From: an uncultured Prevotella sp.
Lineage (GTDB): Bacteria; Bacteroidota; Bacteroidia; Bacteroidales; Bacteroidaceae
Assembly (NCBI GenBank): GCA_900319895.1
Contig: ONQK01000158.1
Coordinates: 1-5,745, forward strand
Direction: 5' to 3'
Length of the DNA stretch: 5,745 bases
The notes below the pieces were generated by a model. It saw only the letters and a list, made by a program, of their open reading frames with translations, did no database searches and was not told where the DNA came from. The stretch's first letter is position 1, and every line of letters begins with the position of its first letter. Positions 1 through 5,638 of the stretch are shown here, piece after piece. The position numbers and the translations under genes were made by a program.

Positions 1-196
1 ATACAGCAAACAAGAAAATGTCGCTGGCGCATTTGATGTAGATGAGGAAATCGTTAAAATGAAAAATATAATATTGCTTGACGATATCTATGATAGTGGC
101 GCGACGTTAAAAGAAGTTGGCAAATTATTAACTCAGAAGGGAGCAAAGTGTATTGTTCCAATAGTAATCGCAAAAACGGTAGGAGGTTCATTATGA
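1..196 (+). CDS. Phosphoribosyltransferase-like protein, 3' end only (candidate ShosT-type partner of the DprA-like gene)
   Basis: This is the C-terminal 64 residues of a protein whose start lies upstream; the reading frame begins at base 2 and ends with TGA at 194-196. It contains IILLDDIYDSGATLKEV (about 68-118), which matches the PRPP-binding signature of type I phosphoribosyltransferases: a hydrophobic strand, two Asp, then a small-residue loop with G-A-T. The strands on either side (KCIVPIVIAKT near the end) also fit that fold. The family binds 5-phosphoribosyl pyrophosphate. The stop codon overlaps the start of the DprA-like gene as ATGA, so the two are very likely co-transcribed and translationally coupled. 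PRTase next to a DprA-like protein is the arrangement reported for the ShosTA toxin-antitoxin/anti-phage system. A ComF-like or nucleotide-salvage enzyme is possible but less likely given the partner. Substrate and toxin activity cannot be judged from this fragment. Confidence 0.85.
   Translation, partial: YSKQENVAGAFDVDEEIVKMKNIILLDDIYDSGATLKEVGKLLTQKGAKCIVPIVIAKTVGGSL
181..186 (+). promoter_or_regulatory. Shine-Dalgarno sequence for the DprA-like gene
   Basis: AGGAGG sits six bases before the ATG at 193, inside the last codons of the PRTase gene. It decides the start: an in-frame ATG at 148 has no such site and would force a 49-base overlap. A strong Shine-Dalgarno is notable because the other genes in the window lack one, as is common in Bacteroidota. 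ATG codons at 193 and 196 are adjacent, so the true start could be either. Confidence 0.8.
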
Positions 197-1332
197 TGAA
201 ACAAGAATTGACATATTGGGTGACGCTTTCATTAATTCCAAAGATGTGGACGAAACGCAAGAATGAGATTTTTGTGAATTGCTTTCAGCACATTCCGCAA
301 ATATCCATTATTGACTTGTTTGAAAATTCGTCAAATTGGGAGATCGTAGGACTGAATGAAACCGAGAAAACGCAGTTTGAAGAAGCGAGGGCGCAATTGG
401 CTAATAATTCCTTTCTTGTAGAAGAGTTAATGGCTCAAGGTTATGACATATTGCCTATCACTCACAAAGATTATCCAAGATTATTGAAGGATAATCTAAA
501 GTTCAACGCACCTACCGTAATATACACTAAAGGCAATAAGTCATTATTACAGACCCCCTCCATAGCAATTGTCGGTTCGAGAAATGCTGATGCGATCTCT
601 CTCTCCTTTACTGATAATATCGCAAAGAAAGCCACAGAAGAGAATAAAGTGGTAGTTAGTGGTTTTGCGAAAGGCGTTGATTGTCAGGCATTAGACTCTG
701 CACTTGAAGCAAATGGAAAAAGTATTATAGTGCTTCCACAAGGAATAATGACTTTTGGGTCTGGATTTAAGCAGTATTTTAAGCATATTGCCCAGGGAAA
801 AGTCTTGGTCATGAGTTCTTTTGCTCCTAAAGCCCCTTGGTCTGTAGAATTTGCTATGGCACGCAATCCTATAATTTATGGCTTGGCATCAGAAATCTTC
901 GTAGCACAAAGTGATGACAAGGGAGGGACTTGGGCTGGCGTAATCGATGGATTAAGAAAGAATCGTCCAATTTTTGTCAGATACCCAGAAAAGAATGAAA
1001 AGAATGCCAATCTGCTTCTCATTCAAAAAGGTGCATCCGCAGTAGATGTCTCTGGCAATTCTTTGACGCTAAGTCCTGAAGAGAAGAAAACTCCTGAACA
1101 ATTGAAAAAAGAAAAACTGGATTCTGATTTGATTGCAGTATTAAATAGTGTTGAAATGATAACGGCAAAAGAAATCATCAGCCGACTAAACCTTGATTGG
1201 AAAGACGATAAGATGAAGCGCTATCTTGACAATATGCAACAAGCTGAAAAGATGAAAGTCAAGAATCGTGTCTATTATCGCCTGAAAGGGAAGTCGCAGC
1301 AAGGATTGTTTGATGGTCAAATATATGATTGA
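193..1332 (+). CDS. DprA/Smf-like Rossmann-fold protein (candidate ShosA-type component)
   Basis: The predicted protein has 379 residues. Residues 1-90 look helical and may match the N-terminal accessory domain of DprA. A Rossmann core follows at about 95-290: IAIVGSRNAD (124-133), VSGFAKGVD (155-163, canonical SGxARGID), GKSIIVLPQG, MARNPIIYGLA (222-232, replacing the canonical RNRIIAGLS) and GGTWAG (244-249, replacing GSLITA). The last ~70 residues could be a winged helix, ending with QQGLF at 369-373. Housekeeping DprA binds single-stranded DNA and loads RecA. This one belongs to a divergent branch marked by MARN and GGTWAG, which I associate with defence loci rather than competence. The upstream PRTase and the ATGA overlap support a ShosA-like role, perhaps as antitoxin or DNA-state sensor; that is inference. 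The gene is visibly more A+T-rich than the helicase gene downstream. Start 193 is preferred over ATG 148 because of the AGGAGG at 181-186. Confidence 0.9.
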   Translation: MMKQELTYWVTLSLIPKMWTKRKNEIFVNCFQHIPQISIIDLFENSSNWEIVGLNETEKTQFEEARAQLANNSFLVEELMAQGYDILPITHKDYPRLLKDNLKFNAPTVIYTKGNKSLLQTPSIAIVGSRNADAISLSFTDNIAKKATEENKVVVSGFAKGVDCQALDSALEANGKSIIVLPQGIMTFGSGFKQYFKHIAQGKVLVMSSFAPKAPWSVEFAMARNPIIYGLASEIFVAQSDDKGGTWAGVIDGLRKNRPIFVRYPEKNEKNANLLLIQKGASAVDVSGNSLTLSPEEKKTPEQLKKEKLDSDLIAVLNSVEMITAKEIISRLNLDWKDDKMKRYLDNMQQAEKMKVKNRVYYRLKGKSQQGLFDGQIYD

Positions 1333-1522
1333 CTTACTATTTTCTACTAAGCAACCATGGGTTAGAATCCGAATGAAAAAGAGGTTCACAAGAGAATGTT
1401 CAGAGTGAGTGGCAATAAATCTGCTAAGTAATAAAATGATTTGGATTATTGGCACTCTGGCAAAAGGAACATTCCATGATGAACTTAGTTGAATTCGCTA
1501 AAGAGGAAAAATAGGCATAGGT

Positions 1523-1819
1523 ATGTTATTCGGAAATAAGATTAAAGAGCTCAGAGAAGAGCAAGGTTTGTTGCAACGCCAGCTGGCGGCAGTACTGGAG
1601 ATAGATACACCAATGTTCAGTAAGATTGAACGTGGCGACAGAAGGGCGAAGCGTGAGCAGGTCATCAAGCTTGCCGAATATCTGCATCAGGACGAAAAGG
1701 AGATGCTTACCTTATGATTGGCAGACAAGTTCATTGATGCCGTTGAGGATGAGCGGGAGCGTGACTACTTGTGCAACGATGCAATGATTATCGCCCAGGA
1801 GAAAATAAAGGCATTGTAA
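1523..1819 (+). pseudogene. XRE-family helix-turn-helix regulator interrupted by an in-frame TGA
   Basis: The open part (1523-1717) encodes 64 residues starting MLFGNKIKELREEQGLLQRQ, a classic XRE/Cro-C1 DNA-binding domain. The helix-turn-helix spans about residues 15-40 and includes the recognition-helix stretch DTPMFSKIERGDRRAK. Reading stops at TGA 1715-1717 just after EMLTL. The same frame then continues without another stop for 33 codons (LADKFIDAVEDERERDYLCN onward, ending EKIKAL) to TAA 1817-1819. From memory, relatives in Bacteroidales read on through LTLW-LADK to about 95-100 residues, so the TGA probably replaces a TGG Trp codon. TGA is the normal stop of three other genes here, so a changed genetic code is unlikely. 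The 64-residue product keeps the whole DNA-binding domain and may still work. Start 1523 is the first ATG after an in-frame stop at 1499-1501; there is no clear Shine-Dalgarno. Such regulators often sit beside restriction-modification or other defence genes. Confidence 0.8.
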
Positions 1820-2115
1820 TTTATGGAGATAGACATCTTCCCACTTCCATCCACGATAGGGAGAAAGAGATGCAGGAGTATCGCCATTAATGAACATCGA
1901 TGACTTTTTCAAGAAGATTATCATTGTGAAGAATCATACCACGTCGCAATGAAGATGGCATGCAGGCAATCGGTCTTTTCGATTTTTGCTCAAAGAAGAC
2001 GGTTGGGAAATGTAATTTTTTTTGTATAATATCGTTTTAATATAAAAAGTAATAGCGAATTTGACCAATCATTTACTGAGATAAATATTGTTTAAACATT
2101 AAAAATCAACAAGTT
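1820..2115 (+). other. Gene-poor stretch: probable gene debris, then an A+T-rich leader
   Basis: No credible intact gene is visible on either strand. One + frame has two coding-looking pieces: 1893-1949 (NIDDFFKKIIIVKNHTTSQ) and, after a TGA at 1950-1952, 1953-2012 (ending RFLLKEDGWEM), closed by TAA 2013-2015. Another frame reads HLPTSIHDREKEMQEYRH before TAA 1888-1890. These could be fragments of a decayed gene that once followed the XRE regulator, but I do not recognise the family. From about 2013 the sequence turns very A+T-rich (runs of T, TATAAT, one 27-bp repeat copy) and probably carries the promoter and leader of the gene at 2116. Confidence 0.4.
2042..2068 (+). repeat. 27-bp direct repeat, copy 1
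   Basis: This copy is identical over all 27 bases to 2676-2702; it begins ATAAAAAGTAATAGCG and ends AATTTGACCAA. The bases immediately outside differ on both sides. A shared TTTTAATATA lies against copy 1 (2035-2044, overlapping its first bases) and 31 bp before copy 2 (2636-2645), so the original duplication may have been longer. The copy ends 47 bp before the ATG at 2116. It contains AATTTG, a partial match to the Bacteroidota -7 element TAnnTTTG, so it may be promoter sequence. That role is inference. Confidence 0.9.
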
Positions 2116-2601
2116 ATGAAGAAAATGATGATGACTTTGTCCGCCGTCGCAGTGATGACCGTCATTGGCGCAACAACCGTCCAGGCGCAAATTGTAGTGA
2201 TCGACCCCGCTGTACAAGCTGAGGCGCAGAAAAAAGCCGACGAACAGGACATAAAAGAAGCTCAGAAGCATCAGAAAGAGGCGAAAAAGGCGCAACGCGA
2301 TGCAGTAAAGGCCCAAAAAGAGGCGAAAAAGGCTGAAAAAGAGGCTAAGGAACGCGAAAAAGCCGCTAAGAAAAAGCAGAAAGAGATTCAGAAGCGTGAA
2401 AAGGCAAATCTGGCTGCAAAAAAGGCTGCCAGCGATGCCGAAAAAGCACAGGAAAAGGCAACGAAAGCCGCCGAGAAAGCCGCTGCCAACACCGGTGACC
2501 TGAAGTTGAAGCAAAAGGCTCTGAAAGCGCAGGCCGACGCAGTGAAGGCGCAACAAAAGGCTCTGAAAGCTGCTGAAAAAGCTGCGAAACTGAACCAATA
2601 G
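2116..2601 (+). CDS. Exported Lys/Ala/Glu/Gln-rich helical (coiled-coil-like) protein
   Basis: The 161-residue product begins with a typical Sec signal peptide: basic MKK, a hydrophobic stretch (about 7-21) and VQA before a likely cleavage between A24 and Q25. The mature part is almost entirely K, A, E and Q in helix-favouring repeats (KEAKKAQRDAVKAQ, EKAAKKKQKEIQKREK), resembling the stalk of TolA-like proteins. It has no Phe, Trp, Tyr or Cys, and only one Gly and one Pro after the signal. It is strongly basic. The C-terminal third repeats QKALKA, with an exact 17-bp DNA repeat at 2512-2528 and 2554-2570. No lipobox Cys or transmembrane anchor is visible, so it is probably periplasmic or secreted. 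I do not recognise a named family and assign no function. There is no clear Shine-Dalgarno; the A-rich leader (AAAAATCAACAAGTT) fits Bacteroidota starts. Copies of a 27-bp repeat lie on both sides. A long opposite-strand frame here is a by-product of the Lys/Ala-rich codons. Confidence 0.8.
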   Translation: MKKMMMTLSAVAVMTVIGATTVQAQIVVIDPAVQAEAQKKADEQDIKEAQKHQKEAKKAQRDAVKAQKEAKKAEKEAKEREKAAKKKQKEIQKREKANLAAKKAASDAEKAQEKATKAAEKAAANTGDLKLKQKALKAQADAVKAQQKALKAAEKAAKLNQ

Positions 2602-2641
2602 TCGTTTTTGAAAGGGCCAAAAGAGGCAGTTGGGATTTTAA

Positions 2642-2674
2642 TATATGGTCGCGTAATTTTATATGGTCGAGTAA
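2642..2674 (+). repeat. Two 15-bp tandem elements (TATATGGTCGnGTAA), possible operator
   Basis: TATATGGTCGCGTAA at 2642-2656 and TATATGGTCGAGTAA at 2660-2674 differ at one base and start 18 bp apart. They lie directly before the second 27-bp repeat and about 50-80 bp upstream of the helicase start, where a regulator or promoter would be expected. No equivalent pair precedes copy 1 of the 27-bp repeat. A binding role is inference. Confidence 0.6.
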
Positions 2675-2675
2675 A

Positions 2676-2702
2676 ATAAAAAGTAATAGCGAATTTGACC
2701 AA
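2676..2702 (+). repeat. 27-bp direct repeat, copy 2
   Basis: This is a perfect second copy of 2042-2068, starting 634 bp downstream of it. It ends 20 bp before the helicase ATG at 2723 and contains the in-frame stop (TGA 2696-2698) that rules out an upstream extension of the helicase. Each copy precedes a gene, so the repeat could be a shared promoter or regulatory element. Alternatively it is the scar of a duplication or insertion that placed the small exported-protein gene in front of the helicase. Confidence 0.9.
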
Positions 2703-2722
2703 CACAGACCTACAATCTGGTT

Positions 2723-5464
2723 ATGCAATCTTTCATCATAATAAAAGGGCAGCCCAAGGGCCTTTGGATAGAGCGGTTTCAAATGCGTGCTAATGGTATG
2801 TATGAGGTGAAGTTCAAGAATTCACCGATAACATACCGTTACCGGAATAGTGATGTCACCGTTCTGAAAGATGCCCTATGGCATGACAGTCTGCATTGCA
2901 AGGTTTATATTTCAGGATGCGAGCAACGCAATATTGCTGAAGTTTGCTCTTTCCGGCAAGGCAGTCAGACCCATTGGCGCATTACGCTCAACACCGGAGA
3001 CGTTCGAGACTATCTTCACGGCAGTATTCAAGTGGTTGAGTCGTGCCTGGCAGACAATATCGCCAAAAACACTTTCGAGTATCTAAAGCGTGTTGCCCAA
3101 GTCAATGAGCTTGGAAAAGATGAAGAACACGGTGGTATTCTTCCTGCCTTGTACGAAAAGATAGACTTCATCGACAAAGAGTTGGTGGCAACTCCTTATC
3201 TTCATCCCGAGAAAAACAAGCCCCGCAGGTATAGTGCGCCTGATTTGGTTTTCCCCTTCGGATGCAATTCCAGTCAGGAAAAGGCCGTGTCAGCAGCTTT
3301 TGAAAGTCAAATTAGCGTGATTCAGGGTCCTCCGGGTACGGGTAAGACGCAGACCATTCTGAATATCATTGCCAATATCCTTGTGCAGGGCAAGACGGTG
3401 ATGGTGGTTTCCAACAACAATTCTGCCACAATCAATGTGTTGGAGAAGTTGCAGAAGTATGGGCTGCATTTCATCGTAGCGCCTTTGGGAAGCAGGGAAA
3501 ACAAGGAAAAATTTATAAAGAATCAACCTGCGATCCCTGAAGAGTTGCAGACATGGAAGCTTTCACTGGCGGAGTCTTTGCAAGAGAGACGCGGTGCCGC
3601 CGAAAGGCTCAAACAAATGCAAAAGGTTTTCTCTCTACAAGAGACCTTGGCTTCGGCAAGACAGGAATTGAAGGACATAGAGCAGGAATGGGAACATTTT
3701 AAGAGAGACAACCAAGTCCAAGATGATACTTATCGTGCTAAATCCGGTATCAACGCACGGCATTTTTTGAACCTTTGGCTTCGTTTTCAATTATATGCGG
3801 AAGGTGGGGTTGTAGCCTCAACCGGTGTGTTTGGCAGACTCGTAGAGCGTCTCAGGTGGACATGGATGAACTTTATGGGGAAGCATCTTCTTGGTGTCAA
3901 ATCGACTTTTGATAAAGGCAATATCCTGCCTGTCATCTTGGAACTGCAAGCATTGTACTATCTTGGACGCATCGGAGAGCTGTCTCGTCTCATAGAGGAC
4001 ACCACCGGTCAACTCGCCTCCATTGATGCAAAAGCGCTTAATGAAGAACTAAGCGCCCATTCAATGAATGTCTTGAAAGGTTTGCTTTATGAAAAGTATC
4101 ATAAGGACCCGCGCCGATTTTTTCCGGACGCAAGAGCGTTGAGATCACATGCTGGGGAACTGTTGCAACAGTACCCAGTCGTACTCAGCACGACTTTCTC
4201 CGCAAGAACGTCCGTGCCTGGTATGATATATGACTACCTCATTATGGACGAAGCGTCACAGGTCTCCATCGACACAGGTGCTTTGGCCCTCACTTGTGCC
4301 AGAAATGCTGTTATCGTGGGCGATACGCTTCAATTGCCCAATGTCGTGACCGCGGATGACAAGATGAAGTTGAACGTAATCTTTGATGAATATAAAGTGT
4401 CGCAAGGCTACGACAGTGCCAACTATAGTTTCCTGCAGTCTGTCTGTTCTGTGCTGCCTCATGTCCCACAAACTCTATTAAGGGAGCACTATCGTTGCCA
4501 TCCGAAGATCATTAACTTTTGCAACCAGCGTTTCTACGGGGGGAATCTTCTCATCATGACCGAAGACCATGACGAGGAAAATGTGATGATGGCCATCAAG
4601 ACTACACCTGGTCATCACACACGAGGCCACTATAACCAGCGTGAAATCGACGTGGTCAGGCAAGAAGTGATGCCGAGCCTGCATGATGTTGAGGATATTG
4701 GCATCATTACGCCTTACAATCATCAAGTCAATCAGTTCAACAGACAGATGCCCAGTGTTGAAGCTGCCACTGTACACAAATACCAAGGCAGAGAGAAGGA
4801 CACTATCATTATGAGCGTTGTGGACGACCAGATAACGGAATTTAGCGACGACCCCAACCTCCTTAACGTGGCTATCTCCAGAGCCCAAAAACGGTTCTGC
4901 CTAGTTGTCTCAGGCAATGAACAAGAGCGGAAAGGCAACATCGCGGACCTGTTGGATTACATAGCATACAACAACTTTTCCGTTACTGAGAGCAAGGTCA
5001 ATTCCATTTTTGATTACTTATATAGCCACTATACGGCAGAAAGAATGGCTTTCCTCGCCGAACATAGAAGTGTGTCTGAATACGATTCGGAAAACTTGAC
5101 CTATTCATTGATTGAGAATATTCTTAAAAAATACCCCGAATACGCTCATTTAGACGTGTTCTGCCACATCCCACTCAGAACTATGATCAAAGATTGGACG
5201 TTGTTGAGCGAAGATGAGCGGAAATACATCTCGCATTACAGCACTCACCTTGATTTCCTCATCATCAATCATGTCACGAAGAAACCAGTATTGGCCATAG
5301 AAACAGATGGCTACAACTATCATAGGGAAGGCACGGACCAGCATGTGCGTGATGTCATGAAGAACCATATCCTTGAGCTGTATGCTCTCCCGTTGCTACG
5401 CCTTTCCACCACTGGTAGCGGAGAGGAGGCACGAATCGTCGGCACCTTGTCTTCACTTGTCTGA
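2723..5464 (+). CDS. Superfamily 1 (UPF1/DNA2-type) helicase fused to a C-terminal PD-(D/E)XK (DUF2726-like) nuclease
   Basis: The product has 913 residues. An N-terminal region of about 170 residues has no motif I recognise. The helicase follows: Q-motif NSSQEKA (Q185), Walker A GPPGTGKT (202-209), a coiled-coil-like insert (about 273-330), Walker B/motif II DEAS (509-512), motif III GDTLQLP (533-539), motif IV REHYRCHP (587-594), motif V VHKYQGREKD (684-693) and motif VI NVAISRAQKR (715-724). All ATPase motifs are intact. The C-terminal ~135 residues fit a restriction-endonuclease-like fold: E798 in the first helix, LDFLI with D844, AIETDG with E860 and D862, then RDVMK (876-880) and LPLLRL. 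This pattern resembles DUF2726/Vsr-type nucleases, so it likely cuts the DNA or RNA that the ATPase translocates on. It is cytoplasmic, with no signal peptide. ATG 2723 is the first start after an in-frame stop at 2696-2698. Helicase-nuclease fusions are common in defence islands; Mokosh is comparable, but it uses a phospholipase-D-type nuclease that I do not see here. A repair role is possible. Confidence 0.92.
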   Translation: MQSFIIIKGQPKGLWIERFQMRANGMYEVKFKNSPITYRYRNSDVTVLKDALWHDSLHCKVYISGCEQRNIAEVCSFRQGSQTHWRITLNTGDVRDYLHGSIQVVESCLADNIAKNTFEYLKRVAQVNELGKDEEHGGILPALYEKIDFIDKELVATPYLHPEKNKPRRYSAPDLVFPFGCNSSQEKAVSAAFESQISVIQGPPGTGKTQTILNIIANILVQGKTVMVVSNNNSATINVLEKLQKYGLHFIVAPLGSRENKEKFIKNQPAIPEELQTWKLSLAESLQERRGAAERLKQMQKVFSLQETLASARQELKDIEQEWEHFKRDNQVQDDTYRAKSGINARHFLNLWLRFQLYAEGGVVASTGVFGRLVERLRWTWMNFMGKHLLGVKSTFDKGNILPVILELQALYYLGRIGELSRLIEDTTGQLASIDAKALNEELSAHSMNVLKGLLYEKYHKDPRRFFPDARALRSHAGELLQQYPVVLSTTFSARTSVPGMIYDYLIMDEASQVSIDTGALALTCARNAVIVGDTLQLPNVVTADDKMKLNVIFDEYKVSQGYDSANYSFLQSVCSVLPHVPQTLLREHYRCHPKIINFCNQRFYGGNLLIMTEDHDEENVMMAIKTTPGHHTRGHYNQREIDVVRQEVMPSLHDVEDIGIITPYNHQVNQFNRQMPSVEAATVHKYQGREKDTIIMSVVDDQITEFSDDPNLLNVAISRAQKRFCLVVSGNEQERKGNIADLLDYIAYNNFSVTESKVNSIFDYLYSHYTAERMAFLAEHRSVSEYDSENLTYSLIENILKKYPEYAHLDVFCHIPLRTMIKDWTLLSEDERKYISHYSTHLDFLIINHVTKKPVLAIETDGYNYHREGTDQHVRDVMKNHILELYALPLLRLSTTGSGEEARIVGTLSSLV

Positions 5465-5598
5465 AAAACAGGCACAAAACACAGATAAACAAATGTTGCA
5501 GTCCGCCAAAATGCGTATTTCATGTCGAAAATGGCCGAAAAGCACGAAAAATGGCCTCCCGGAACACCGATAAACAGGGCGTTTCTGATGTGGTGCGG

Positions 5599-5638
5599 GT
5601 GAGATGCCTATGTCACTTTGGCGACATAGGCATCTCAC
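5599..5638 (+). repeat. Perfect 16-bp inverted repeat with 8-base loop, possible terminator
   Basis: The left arm GTGAGATGCCTATGTC (5599-5614) and right arm GACATAGGCATCTCAC (5623-5638) are exact reverse complements around the loop ACTTTGGC. It lies about 135 bp after the helicase stop. The stem would be very stable in RNA and could end or protect the helicase transcript, but no T-run follows, so it is not a classical intrinsic terminator. It is also the first member of the repeat array, so its primary nature may be the repeat. Confidence 0.75.

Noticed and set aside
148..192. Upstream ATG start (148) for the DprA-like gene, adding 15 residues
   Set aside because: It would lie deep inside the PRTase gene with no ribosome binding site, while ATG 193 has AGGAGG at ideal spacing and an ATGA overlap with the PRTase stop.
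1476..1514. Twelve-codon open frame (MMNLVEFAKEEK) before the XRE gene, as a leader peptide
   Set aside because: It is too short to support, although a weak AAAAGGAA lies upstream. Nothing shows attenuation, and it may be chance or gene debris.
1715..1717. TGA read as Trp through an altered genetic code
   Set aside because: The PRTase, DprA-like and helicase genes all end at TGA where family length predicts a stop, and Trp is encoded by TGG throughout.
2089..2098. TGTTTAAACA palindrome upstream of the exported-protein gene as an operator
   Set aside because: A 10-bp palindrome in very A+T-rich DNA is expected by chance, and it is not repeated before the helicase.
2092..2598. A 168-codon open frame on the - strand opposite the exported-protein gene
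   Set aside because: Its Leu/Phe-rich product is the mirror of Lys/Glu/Ala-rich codons on the + strand. The + frame has a proper signal peptide and A-rich leader; the - frame has no coherent domain.
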